Source: Deltaproteobacteria bacterium (GTDB lineage: Bacteria; Myxococcota_A; UBA9042). From it: DNA of 64,000 bases. Position numbers and translations under genes: made by a program. The stretch spans positions 176,239-240,238 of the forward strand of contig JACKFC010000003.1 of the NCBI GenBank assembly GCA_020632665.1, read 5' to 3'. This document shows positions 55,175 through 63,690 of the stretch, piece after piece. Position 1 is the first letter of the stretch. Every line of letters begins with the position of its first letter. The notes beneath the pieces were generated by a model that made no database searches, was not told where the DNA came from, and was given only the letters and a program-made list of their open reading frames with translations.

Positions 55175-56479
55175 ATGTCGCTGCACGCCGCATCGCCTGC
55201 CGATCCCGTCCTGGAGGCCGAATTCCCCGCCAGCGGGGATGACGTCGAGGCCGTGGTCGAGGGTGTCGTCGAGGGTGTCGTCGAGGCTGTGGCGCCGCAG
55301 GGCGAGGGGCGGCCTCTCGGCACCGATTGGACGCTCTTCGGCGCCGTCGTCGCGCTCGGCACGCTCGGCGTCGTGATGGCGTTCTCGGCCAGCTACTACC
55401 TCGCCGTGCACCGCATGGGCGACGAATTCTACTTCCTGCACCGCCACCTGCGCTACGCCGCCATCGCCATGGTCGCGCTGCTCGGCTTCTCGCGGCTGCC
55501 CTATCAGGCGCTGCGCACGCTCGCTCCGGTCGGGTTGTGGGCGTCGCTGGGCATGTTGGTCCTGGTCCTGCTGATCGGCGAGACGCGCAACTACGCCACC
55601 CGCTGGCTCTTCGGCTTCCAACCGGCGGAGCTCGCCAAGCTCGGCTTCATCGTCTTCATCGCCCACGCCCTGGTGCGTCGGGTGGAGAAGGGCACGCTGC
55701 GCAACTTCTGGCGCGGCATGGCGCCGTTGCTGCTGATCTACGGCCTCTTCGTCGGCCTGCTGATGAAGCAGCCGGATATGGGCACGGCCTTGGTCCTCGG
55801 CGTCTTGGTCTTCGGCATGGCCTTCATCGCCGGCGCCCGGGTCGCTCCGCTCTTCTGGCTCGGCTCGGTCCTGATCGCCGCGGCGGGCGCGTTCATCGCG
55901 CAGAACCCGATGCGTCTGGGCCGAATCATGGCCTGGCTCGACCCCTTCGGCGATTTCCACGGCAAGGGCTACCAGCTCGCCAACTCGATCTTGGCGGTCG
56001 CGCTCGGTGGACCGTTCGGCCGTGGCCTCGGCGCCAGCCAGCAGAAGCTCGGCTTCCTCCCTGAAGCACACACCGACTTCGTCCTCGCGATCCTGGCCGA
56101 GGAGCTGGGGGTGGTCGGCGTCTCGTTGGTCGCCGTCTTGATGCTCGTCGTGGTCTGGCGTGGCCTCGCGATCGCCGCATCGGCGCGGTGCGAATTCGGC
56201 CGTCTGGTCGCGTTCGGCGTGACGTTGCTGGTCGGCACCCAGGCCGCCGTCAACTTCGGCGTGGTCCTCGGCATCCTGCCGACCAAGGGCCTGACGCTAC
56301 CCTTCGTCTCTTACGGCGGCACCTCGCTGATCGTGATGGCGGCGGCGGTCGGGATCTTGCTCAGCATCGGCCGCGGCGGCGATCCCGAGTGGCGTGAGCA
56401 CCTCCCCGATCTGCCGGATTGGCGTCGCGATGGCCGGCCGCGCAACCGCCGCTCCCGGCGCAAGGGAGCTGCCGCGTGA
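55175..56479 (+). CDS. ftsW: Septal peptidoglycan polymerase FtsW (SEDS)
   Basis: Lipid II polymerase partnering FtsI. ATG 55175 follows GGAGGAG. An acidic N-terminal tail of about 48 residues with a repeated VVEG stretch (VEGVVEGVVEAV) precedes about ten membrane helices. Family segments are GFQPAELAKLGFIVF, KQPDMGTALVLG, LGGPFGRGLGASQQKLGFLP, EAHTDFVLAILAEELG and FVSYGGTSLIVM. 434 residues. The C-terminal tail is Arg-rich (RRDGRPRNRRSRRKG), suitable for a cytoplasmic positive-inside end. The stop overlaps murG by 4 bases. Confidence 0.96.
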   Translation: MSLHAASPADPVLEAEFPASGDDVEAVVEGVVEGVVEAVAPQGEGRPLGTDWTLFGAVVALGTLGVVMAFSASYYLAVHRMGDEFYFLHRHLRYAAIAMVALLGFSRLPYQALRTLAPVGLWASLGMLVLVLLIGETRNYATRWLFGFQPAELAKLGFIVFIAHALVRRVEKGTLRNFWRGMAPLLLIYGLFVGLLMKQPDMGTALVLGVLVFGMAFIAGARVAPLFWLGSVLIAAAGAFIAQNPMRLGRIMAWLDPFGDFHGKGYQLANSILAVALGGPFGRGLGASQQKLGFLPEAHTDFVLAILAEELGVVGVSLVAVLMLVVVWRGLAIAASARCEFGRLVAFGVTLLVGTQAAVNFGVVLGILPTKGLTLPFVSYGGTSLIVMAAAVGILLSIGRGGDPEWREHLPDLPDWRRDGRPRNRRSRRKGAAA

Positions 56480-57576
56480 GCGCACCGATCCTCGCCATCG
56501 CAGGCGGCGGCACCGGCGGCCACGTCAACCCGGCGTTGGCCGTCGCCGACGCGTGGGTGCAAGCCGGCGCAGCCAAGCCGCTCTTCATCGGCACGGCGCA
56601 GGGGCTGGAGCAGCGCCTGGTGCCGGCGCGCGGCTACCGCCTCGAATTGGTCCCGGGCAGCCGGCTGGTCGGCGCGGGCGTCTTGGGCAAGGTCCGCGGC
56701 CTGCTCGGGCTGATCCAGGGCATCTGGGCGTGTCGGCGGCTGCTCCGGCAGGAGCGGGTCGACGTCGTCCTCGGCGTCGGCGGCTACGCCAGCGGCGCGG
56801 CCTTGCTCGCAGCCCGGATCCTCGGCCTGCGCACGGCCATCCACGAGAGCAACGCAGTCCCCGGGCTGACCAACAAGGTCCTCGGCCGCTTGGTCGACAG
56901 GGTCTACCTCGGCTTCGACGCGGCGCGCGACGCCTTCCCGGCCAGCAAGACCCACGTCGTCGGCAACCCGGTGCGGCCCGAGATCGCGGCGCTCTCCGAG
57001 CAGGAGCGGCAGCCCGCCGGCGACGACGCGGCGCGGCAGGTGCTGGTCGTCGGCGGTTCCCAGGGCGCGCTCTACCTGAACCAGAACGTCCCGGCCTTGC
57101 TCGGCGCGCTCGCCGGTCGCGGCGTGCGCCTGCGGGTTCGGCACCAGGTCGGCAAGCTCGACGCCGCCTCGGTCGAGCAGGCCTACGCCGCCGTCGGGAT
57201 CGACGCCGAGGTCGTCTCCTATATCGACGATATGGCCGCCGAGCTGCAGCGGGCGGATTTCGCCATCACCCGCAGCGGCTCCGGCACCGTCGCTGAGCTC
57301 GCGGCCGCCGGACTTCCGGCCTTGTTGGTGCCCTTTCCGTTCGCCGCAGGGGATCACCAGGCGGCCAACGCCGCCGCCTTCTGCAGCGACGGTGCGGGGG
57401 TCTGGTGCCGCCAAGGCGATTGGGACGTCGAAAAACTGGCGGCGTCGATCGAGCCGTTGTTGACTGATAATGCGTCGTGGATCCGGGCACGCGCGGCCGC
57501 ACGGGCGGTCGCCAAGCCAGCGGCGGCCGCGGCGATCGTAGCGGATTGCGAGGCGTGGTCGAGGAGGCGGTCGTGA
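56476..57576 (+). CDS. murG: UDP-GlcNAc:lipid I N-acetylglucosaminyltransferase
   Basis: Adds GlcNAc to lipid I to make lipid II at the inner face of the membrane. GTG 56476 overlaps ftsW (GTGA). Motifs: GGGTGGHVNPALA (about residues 9-21), ESNAVPGLTNKVLG, GGSQGALYLN and ITRSGSGTVAELAAAGLP, the GT28 nucleotide-binding region, ending in FPFAAGDHQAANA. 366 residues is normal. murC, murB and ddl, often next in dcw clusters, are absent; ftsQ overlaps by 4 bases. Confidence 0.96.
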   Translation: MSAPILAIAGGGTGGHVNPALAVADAWVQAGAAKPLFIGTAQGLEQRLVPARGYRLELVPGSRLVGAGVLGKVRGLLGLIQGIWACRRLLRQERVDVVLGVGGYASGAALLAARILGLRTAIHESNAVPGLTNKVLGRLVDRVYLGFDAARDAFPASKTHVVGNPVRPEIAALSEQERQPAGDDAARQVLVVGGSQGALYLNQNVPALLGALAGRGVRLRVRHQVGKLDAASVEQAYAAVGIDAEVVSYIDDMAAELQRADFAITRSGSGTVAELAAAGLPALLVPFPFAAGDHQAANAAAFCSDGAGVWCRQGDWDVEKLAASIEPLLTDNASWIRARAAARAVAKPAAAAAIVADCEAWSRRRS

Positions 57577-58577
57577 AAGCGGGCAAGCGAACCTTCTGGT
57601 CGCACTTCCGCGCACAGCGGCAGGTGCCACCGACTCCGTCGAACGGCGGCGAGCTCGAGCCCTCGGTCTTCTGGCCGCGGATCTTGCAGGCCGTGGCCGC
57701 CAGCGTCGCGGTCGCGCTGCTCTTCGCGGTCGGCGCGAGCTACGACGTCTGGTCGCAACGCACCCGGCAATTCAAGGTCCGCGCCTTCTCGGTGCAGGGT
57801 CAGCAGCGGACGCCCGTCGCCGCGATCCGCAGCGCCACCGGCCTGCGCAAGGGCAGCCCGCTCTTCGGCGTGCGCGAGTCGGACCTCGCCGTGAAGCTGC
57901 GCGCGCTGCCGTGGGTCCGCGAGGCCGAAGTCCACATCCGCATGCCCGGGACGGTCGAGATCAGCGTCCGCGAGCACGAGCCTGCCGCGCTCTTGGTCGA
58001 CGGTGGGCTGTGGGTGCTCGACGCCGACGCGCACGTGATCAAGCCACTGCAAGCGCAGGACCGGGTCGCGGTGCCGATGCTGACCGGCGTCGCCGTCGAC
58101 GACCTGCTGCCGGCGCCGCCCGGCGTCTTCCGCGCGCTCCGCGGCCTGCCTTGGGTCGGCGTCGCCGCCCGCCGTTTGGAGACGGCGCAGGCCGCCCGCA
58201 CCACCTTGGCCCACGGCCGCACCGAGGCCCTGCTGCGACTCGCCGAGCGCGTGCTGGGCAGTGACCTCGCGGCCCGCTTCGAGCTGGGCGAAGTGGCGTG
58301 GGACGACGTCACCGGCGCGACGCTGGTGGCGGCCAAGGACGGCGCGGAGCTGCGCTTCGGCCACTACGACGAAGACGAACTCGACCGCCTGATCGATCAG
58401 GCGGCCCGGCTGATCGGGGTGCTGCAGCGCCGCGGCGAGCGGCTGCGCTATGCGCTGCTCGACGACCCGCTGCACCCCGACCGCGCCGTGGTCTCGTCGG
58501 TCCCGCTGCAGCAGAGCGGCGGACCGGTCGGCGGGCCGCGAGCGATCGCAACACCACGGCCGCAGGACGCGCCGTGA
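57573..58577 (+). CDS. ftsQ: Cell-division protein FtsQ
   Basis: GTG 57573 overlaps the murG stop and has GAGGAGG upstream. One N-terminal membrane helix (ILQAVAASVAVALLFAVGAS) follows a basic cytoplasmic tail. A POTRA domain comes next (FKVRAFSVQGQQRTPVAAIR, then RALPWVREAEVHIRMPGTVE) and then the beta domain (WVLDADAHVIKPLQAQDRVA). 334 residues, slightly longer than E. coli FtsQ, with a Pro-rich C-terminus (GGPRAIATPRPQDAP). Acts as the periplasmic organiser of the divisome with FtsL. Confidence 0.92.
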   Translation: MKAGKRTFWSHFRAQRQVPPTPSNGGELEPSVFWPRILQAVAASVAVALLFAVGASYDVWSQRTRQFKVRAFSVQGQQRTPVAAIRSATGLRKGSPLFGVRESDLAVKLRALPWVREAEVHIRMPGTVEISVREHEPAALLVDGGLWVLDADAHVIKPLQAQDRVAVPMLTGVAVDDLLPAPPGVFRALRGLPWVGVAARRLETAQAARTTLAHGRTEALLRLAERVLGSDLAARFELGEVAWDDVTGATLVAAKDGAELRFGHYDEDELDRLIDQAARLIGVLQRRGERLRYALLDDPLHPDRAVVSSVPLQQSGGPVGGPRAIATPRPQDAP

Positions 58578-58666
58578 TCGGGATGAGCAAGGGCGCCCTC
58601 GCGCTCAAGCGGCGGGAGACCGCCATCAAGGTTCGAACGGACGGAAGGCATCGGGAGGGACGAATC

Positions 58667-59926
58667 ATGGCGCGCAAGGACGAGGTCATCGTCGGTCTGG
58701 ACGTCGGCACCACGAAGGTTGCCGCGGCGGTCGGTGAAGTGAAGGAGGACGGCACCGTCGACATCGTCGGCGTCGGCATGAGCCCTTCGCACGGCATCAA
58801 GAAGGGCGTCGTGGTCAACGTCGCCGACACCATCGACGCGATCCGCCGCGCGGTGCACGAGGCCGAGTTGATGGCCGGCTGCACCGTCAACGCGGTCTAC
58901 GTCGGCGTCTCGGGCGCGCACCTGCGCTCGTTCAACAACCGCGGCGTGGCCAACGTGCAGGGCGGCGAGGTCACCGAGGAGGACGTCGATCGCGTGATCG
59001 AGAACGCCCGCGCGGTGCAGATCCCCGCCGACCGCGCGATCCTGCACACCGTCCCGCAGGAATTCCTGGTCGACGACAACGACGGCTTCAAGGACCCGAT
59101 CGGCATCAACGGCAACCGGCTGCAGGTCGGCGTGCACATCATCACCGCGCTGAATTCCGGCGTGCAGAACGTCGTGCAATGCGCCGAACGCGCCGGTCTG
59201 CACGTGCTGCGCACCTACTCCGAGCTGCTCGCCTCCTCGGTCGCCGTGCTCGAGCAAGACGAGAAGGAGCTCGGTGTGGTGCTGGTCGATATCGGCGGCG
59301 GCACCACCGACGTCGCGGTCTACCACGACGGCGCCATCGTCCACTCCGCGGTGCTGCCCGTCGGCGGCGACCACATCACCCACGATATCGCCGTCGGCCT
59401 GCGCACGCCGCGGACCGAGGCCGAGCGGGTCAAGCTGAAATACGGCTGCGCCATCTCGACCCACGTCGGTGAGGAAGAGGATATCGACGTCGCCTGCGTC
59501 GGTGGGCGTGAGCCGACCAGCCGCAAGCGCACGCTGCTCTGCGACATCATCGAGCCGCGGGTGGAGGAGATCTTCCGCCTCGTCGAGCGCGAGATCGTGC
59601 AGAGCAACTTCGCCGACGTCCTCGGCTCGGGCGTGGTCGTCACCGGTGGCTCGGCGCTGCTGCCGAGCATCGCCGAGGTCGGCGAAGAGGTGCTGAACCT
59701 CCCCGTGCGCCTGGGCCGTCCGCGCCCGACCGGCGGCCTCTACGAGCTGGTCAAGGCGCCGAGCTACTCGACCGCCGTCGGCCTGGTGCAGCTCGGCGCG
59801 CAAGACATCGAGGCCGCGCGTCGCCCGGCCACGGCACGGCGGAAGAAGCCCCGCGCCGAGAACCCCGAAGGCGCCGGCCGCCTGCTGACCACCCTCGGTG
59901 GCTGGCTCAAGGACGCCTTCAAGTAG
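58667..59926 (+). CDS. ftsA: Cell-division ATPase FtsA
   Basis: Actin-like membrane tether of the Z ring. I use ATG 58667 (MARKDEVIVGLDVGTTK) after GGGAGGGA because the family begins with this phosphate-1 motif. An in-frame GTG at 58574 overlaps the ftsQ stop and would add 31 residues, so it remains possible. Motifs: LDVGTTKVAAAVGE, VYVGVSGAHLRSFN, VLVDIGGGTTDVAVYHD and GSGVVVTGGSALLPSIAEV. The C-terminal amphipathic helix (RLLTTLGGWLKDAFK) is the membrane-targeting sequence. 419 residues. ftsZ follows after 36 bases. Confidence 0.97.
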   Translation: MARKDEVIVGLDVGTTKVAAAVGEVKEDGTVDIVGVGMSPSHGIKKGVVVNVADTIDAIRRAVHEAELMAGCTVNAVYVGVSGAHLRSFNNRGVANVQGGEVTEEDVDRVIENARAVQIPADRAILHTVPQEFLVDDNDGFKDPIGINGNRLQVGVHIITALNSGVQNVVQCAERAGLHVLRTYSELLASSVAVLEQDEKELGVVLVDIGGGTTDVAVYHDGAIVHSAVLPVGGDHITHDIAVGLRTPRTEAERVKLKYGCAISTHVGEEEDIDVACVGGREPTSRKRTLLCDIIEPRVEEIFRLVEREIVQSNFADVLGSGVVVTGGSALLPSIAEVGEEVLNLPVRLGRPRPTGGLYELVKAPSYSTAVGLVQLGAQDIEAARRPATARRKKPRAENPEGAGRLLTTLGGWLKDAFK

Positions 59927-59962
59927 GACCCCAACCCTCTTTCCACCCCCCAGGAGCCAGGA

Positions 59963-61384
59963 ATGTTCGAACTCGTCGACATGGAGCCCGCCAGCCCGCC
60001 CGGTGCACGGCTCATCGTCGTTGGCGTCGGCGGAGCGGGCGGCAACGCCGTCAACAACATGATCGCCGGCGGCCTCGCCGGTGTCGGCTATGTCGTCGCG
60101 AATACCGACGTGCAGGCGCTGAACCGCAGCGCGGCGGCGACCAAGCTGCAGATCGGCGCGGAGGTCACCCGCGGCCTCGGCGCCGGCGCCCGGCCCGAGG
60201 TCGGCGCGCGCGCGGCGGAAGAGGACGAGGTCGCGATCCGCGAGGCCATCGGCGACGCCGATATGGTCTTCGTCACCGCCGGCATGGGCGGCGGCACCGG
60301 CACCGGTGCAGCCCCCGTGGTCGCACGCATCGCCCGCGAGGCCGGTGCGCTCACGATCGGCGTGGTGACCCGGCCCTTCCGCTTCGAGGGTCGCCAGCGC
60401 AGCCGCCGCGCCGAGTCCGGCCTCGCCGCGCTCGCCGAGCAGGTCGACACGTTGATCGTGATCCCGAACGACCGGCTGCTCGAGATCGCCGGCGCCGAGA
60501 CGACCCTCGAGGACGGCTTCCGCCTGGCCGATTCGGTGCTGCTCGACGCCGTCCGCAGCATGACCGACATCATCCAGACCCCCGGCCTGGTCAACGTCGA
60601 CTACGCCGACGTCGTCACGGTGATGCAGCAATCCGGCCTCGCGCTCATGGGAACCGGCATCAGCGAGGGCGAAGGACGCGCCCGCGAGGCGGCCCACGCC
60701 GCGATCTCGAGCCCGCTGCTCGAGGGCGTCGACCTCTCCCGCGCCACCGGCCTGCTGGTCAACCTGACCGGCGGCTCGGGCATGACCCTGCGCGAAGTCG
60801 ACGAGGCGATGTCGCTGATCCAGGACGCCATCCACGAGGACGCCGAGACCATCTTCGGGGCCGTCATCGACCCGGCCATGGGCGCCGCGATGCGCATCAC
60901 CGTGGTCGCCACCGGCTTCGGCGATCCGGCCCGCGACGAGAAGGAAGACTCCGGCCGCAAGGGCAGCGGTCGCAGCGATCCCGGCCTCTTCGACCGGCCG
61001 ACCATCCGCACCGACCGCAACCCCAGCGCCGCGCCGAAGGAGCCCGCGGCTCCGCCGCCGCCGCTGCCGCTCTTCGCCGATGATCACGGCGATCTCGAGA
61101 TGGAAGAGGCGGTCACCGTCGTCCTCGCCGGGCGTCGTGCCGCGGTCGCCGAAGCCTCGGTCGCGATGCCGATCGCGGCGCCAGCGCCGGCGGTCGATTT
61201 CGCCCGCGTGGTGCAGGAGCCGATCGCCCAGGCTGCGCCGGTCGCCGACAGCCTCGGCGCGCCGACCTTCGTCCGCAACGGCAGCTCCAAGCCCGCCGTG
61301 AAGCGTCAGCCGCTGATGCGCAACCCCTTCAGCGACGACCGCGCCCTCGGCGACCTCGACGCGCCGGCCTTTCTGCGCAAATAG
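59963..61384 (+). CDS. ftsZ: Cell-division tubulin FtsZ
   Basis: GTPase that forms the Z ring. ATG 59963 follows GGAG. The tubulin signature GGGTGTG lies in AGMGGGTGTGAAPV (about residues 105-118), after GVGGAGGNAVNNM and NTDVQAL; the T7 loop is NVDYADVV. A variable Pro/Ala-rich linker (about 335-455) ends in the conserved tail GDLDAPAFLRK that binds FtsA. 473 residues, with a longer linker than E. coli. The gene converges on the DsbD-type gene with 3 bases between stops and no visible terminator. Confidence 0.98.
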   Translation: MFELVDMEPASPPGARLIVVGVGGAGGNAVNNMIAGGLAGVGYVVANTDVQALNRSAAATKLQIGAEVTRGLGAGARPEVGARAAEEDEVAIREAIGDADMVFVTAGMGGGTGTGAAPVVARIAREAGALTIGVVTRPFRFEGRQRSRRAESGLAALAEQVDTLIVIPNDRLLEIAGAETTLEDGFRLADSVLLDAVRSMTDIIQTPGLVNVDYADVVTVMQQSGLALMGTGISEGEGRAREAAHAAISSPLLEGVDLSRATGLLVNLTGGSGMTLREVDEAMSLIQDAIHEDAETIFGAVIDPAMGAAMRITVVATGFGDPARDEKEDSGRKGSGRSDPGLFDRPTIRTDRNPSAAPKEPAAPPPPLPLFADDHGDLEMEEAVTVVLAGRRAAVAEASVAMPIAAPAPAVDFARVVQEPIAQAAPVADSLGAPTFVRNGSSKPAVKRQPLMRNPFSDDRALGDLDAPAFLRK

Positions 61385-61387
61385 CGG

Positions 61388-62698
61388 CTACGGCGTCAGC
61401 GCGGCCGTGGTCGCCGGCTTTTCGTGACCAGAGGGCGGGAATTTCTCCGCCGCCGCGAGCAGCCGCTCCGCCAGCATCTCGGTCGTGATCGCCTCGGGCA
61501 GCAAGTCGTGGCTGCCGTCGGGAAGGTAGATCACGTACGCCGGAATGCCCGAGCGGCCGAGCTTCTCGAGCCAATCGTCGAGCTCTTCGTTCTCGTTGGT
61601 CATATCCGCCTTCATCGGCAGGATCTTGGTCTGCTCGAGCACCTCGCGGATGCGGTCGGTCTCGATGAAGAGGCGCTCGTTGGCCTTGCAGTTGGCGCAC
61701 CACTCGGCGGTGAAGTCCATGAAGACGGGCCGCTTCGAGGTCCGCTCGCGCTCGACCCGGCTCGAATCGAAGGGCGCCCAGTTGATGTGCCCGTCGACGA
61801 CCACGGCATCCGACGCCACCGCGACCGTGGTCGCCTTCGGCTGCGGCTTCAGGTCGATGAGGTAGAAGCCGGCGACGATCGTCAGCGCCGCGGCCAGGCC
61901 ACGCACCGTCATCCGCCGGGCGAAGGAGTGCAGCAGGCCGCCGAAGGTGTCGAGCGACCAGAGCGCCACGCTGAGCACCAGCAGGAAGCCGAGGAAGAGG
62001 GTCGCCGCGTCGCGGCTGATCTGCGCCTGCAGCGTGCCGTAGAGCCAGACGGCCGCCGCGAGCAGGGTGAAGCCCATCAACTTCTTGAAGGTCTCCATCC
62101 AGGCGCCGGGGCGCGGCAGGACCTTGCCGATCGCCGGGACGAAGCTGATCAGCAAGAAGGGCGACGCGAGACCGAAGCCGATGAAGCTGAACATCAGCAG
62201 CGTCTGCCACCACTCCGCGCCGCTGCCCAGCGCGAACGCCGCCGCCGAGCCGAGGAAGGGCGCCGAGCAGGGGGTCGACATGATCGACGCGACGATGCCG
62301 TTGACGAAGGTCCCGAAGTAGCCCTCGCCGCTCTGGCCGCCGTCGAGGCTGACGGTGAATTCGAAGACGCCGAGCGAGTTCAGCCCGAAGGCGAAGATCA
62401 GCGCCGTCATCCCGGCGACGAACGCCGGGCTCTGGAACTGCATGCCCCAGCCGAACGACTCACCAGACGCGCGCACCGCGATGACCGCCGCCGCGAAGAC
62501 CAGGAAGGTCGCCATCACGCCTGCCGTATAGGCGAGGCCGTGCATGCGGTTCTGCCGCGGCGCATCCGCCGCGTGCTCGATGACGTGGAAGACCTTCATC
62601 GTGAGCACCGGCAGCACGCACGGCATCACGTTGAGGATCACGCCGCCGAGGAAGGCCGCGCCGATATAGCTCAAGAGAGTGAAGGATGTTTCGTCCAT
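61388..62698 (-). CDS. dsbD: DsbD-type thiol:disulphide transporter with thioredoxin domain
   Basis: Moves electrons from cytoplasmic thioredoxin across the inner membrane to the periplasm. The 436 residues have eight or so membrane helices with the paired cysteines NVMPCVLPVL (Cys27) and STPCSAPFLG (Cys144), then a C-terminal thioredoxin domain with FTAEWCANCKANE (Cys334, Cys337) and GIPAYVIYLPDG. It lacks the N-terminal DsbD-alpha domain found in E. coli DsbD, like ScsB/CcdA-type fusions. ATG 62698 is preceded by a predicted promoter. Uses may include cytochrome c maturation or periplasmic disulphide isomerisation; the partner is not in the window. Confidence 0.9.
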   Translation of the reverse strand: MDETSFTLLSYIGAAFLGGVILNVMPCVLPVLTMKVFHVIEHAADAPRQNRMHGLAYTAGVMATFLVFAAAVIAVRASGESFGWGMQFQSPAFVAGMTALIFAFGLNSLGVFEFTVSLDGGQSGEGYFGTFVNGIVASIMSTPCSAPFLGSAAAFALGSGAEWWQTLLMFSFIGFGLASPFLLISFVPAIGKVLPRPGAWMETFKKLMGFTLLAAAVWLYGTLQAQISRDAATLFLGFLLVLSVALWSLDTFGGLLHSFARRMTVRGLAAALTIVAGFYLIDLKPQPKATTVAVASDAVVVDGHINWAPFDSSRVERERTSKRPVFMDFTAEWCANCKANERLFIETDRIREVLEQTKILPMKADMTNENEELDDWLEKLGRSGIPAYVIYLPDGSHDLLPEAITTEMLAERLLAAAEKFPPSGHEKPATTAALTP

Positions 62699-62740
62699 GC
62701 TCCGACCGTTGTCGAGCGAGCCGTCGCTCCGAGGGGCAGC

Positions 62741-62768
62741 AGTCTAGCGCAGCCCGCCGCTGTCGCAA
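62741..62768 (-). promoter_or_regulatory. Predicted promoter of the dsbD-type gene
   Basis: On the minus strand TTGCGA (62763-62768) and TAGACT (62741-62746) are 16 bp apart. Transcription would start near 62734, about 36 nt before the ATG. The -10 is the same hexamer as in the polysaccharide operon promoter. The remaining part of the 187 bp divergent gap shows no clear plus-strand promoter for pgsA. Confidence 0.5.
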
Positions 62769-62854
62769 AAGCACCAGGTCCCAAGCCGCCGTCGGCATTC
62801 CCCCAACTCCGCCGACGTGCTACAGACGCTGCCGCCGCGGTGCGCGTTACAGTC

Positions 62855-62884
62855 GACGCCGAGGGAGACGCCGAGGGAGACGCC
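62855..62884 (+). repeat. 12 bp tandem repeat duplicating the pgsA Shine-Dalgarno
   Basis: GACGCCGAGGGA occurs twice in tandem (62855-62866, 62867-62878) and a third half unit ends at the start codon. Both copies contain GAGGGA; the second is at the right distance (7 bases) from ATG 62886. Slippage here could change translation strength. Confidence 0.8.
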
Positions 62885-62885
62885 G

Positions 62886-63566
62886 ATGTCCGAGCCGACA
62901 GGACGCAGCAAGCGCAAGGGCAAGCAGCGATCGGCGATCGGCGAAGAGCTCTTCAACCTGCCGAACGCCCTGACGATGGGCCGCGTCGCGGTGATCCCGG
63001 TGGTGATGTGGCTGCTCGCGGCGAGCGATCCGCTCGCCTCGGGCGAATGGTCGGCGCGGCAGGCGACGTTCTGGGCGACGCTGCTCTTCTTCCTCGCCTC
63101 GGTGACGGACTTCCTCGACGGCTGGCTGGCCCGGCGGCTCAACCTGCAGTCGGCGTTCGGCCGCTTCATGGACCCTCTGGCCGACAAGCTCCTGGTCATG
63201 GCCGTGCTCATCGAGCTGGTCGATCTCGAGCGCGCGCCGAGCTGGTTCGTCGCCCTGTTGCTCTCGCGCGAGATCGGCATCACCGGCCTGCGCGCGATCG
63301 CCACCGAAGAGGGCATCCCGCTCTCCTCCGATCGCTTCGGCAAGTGGAAGACGGCGCTGCAGATGACCGGCCTCGGCGGGATGATGCTGCACTTCCCCAC
63401 GGCCACCGATTTCGGCTTTTTCGCTGCCGTCATCGACTACCACCGCGTGGGCTTCGCGCTGATGCTCGGCTCGATGGTCTTCTCATTGCTCTCGGCCGGC
63501 GGCTATATGCTCACCTTCCTGCGTGGCGCCTTCGGTTTGCAGAACGAGCGCCGCGGCGCCAGCTGA
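62886..63566 (+). CDS. pgsA: CDP-diacylglycerol-glycerol-3-phosphate phosphatidyltransferase
   Basis: Makes phosphatidylglycerol phosphate in the inner membrane. ATG 62886 (MSEPTGRSKRKGK) follows GAGGGA; a start further up (62817) would add unlikely residues. The CDP-alcohol phosphotransferase motif DxxDGxxAR(8)GxxxDxxxD is complete in TDFLDGWLARRLNLQSAFGR followed by FMDPLADK. About four membrane helices; 226 residues is normal; LFNLPNALTMGR is the usual N-terminal segment. The basic head is a typical cytoplasmic end. Confidence 0.93.
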   Translation: MSEPTGRSKRKGKQRSAIGEELFNLPNALTMGRVAVIPVVMWLLAASDPLASGEWSARQATFWATLLFFLASVTDFLDGWLARRLNLQSAFGRFMDPLADKLLVMAVLIELVDLERAPSWFVALLLSREIGITGLRAIATEEGIPLSSDRFGKWKTALQMTGLGGMMLHFPTATDFGFFAAVIDYHRVGFALMLGSMVFSLLSAGGYMLTFLRGAFGLQNERRGAS

Positions 63567-63690
63567 GCGCGGCCAGAGGCGACGAGATCTGGCGCGAAGC
63601 GAAGGCGCTGCTATCGTGGGAGTGAAGGATCGCCGCACCCCGGCCGTTGAAGGCCTGCGGGCGCGCGTGAACCCGCGAGGAGGGCGCACC

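Noticed and set aside
58448..61087. Minus-strand frame opposite ftsA/ftsZ
   Set aside because: Shadow; both plus genes are certain.
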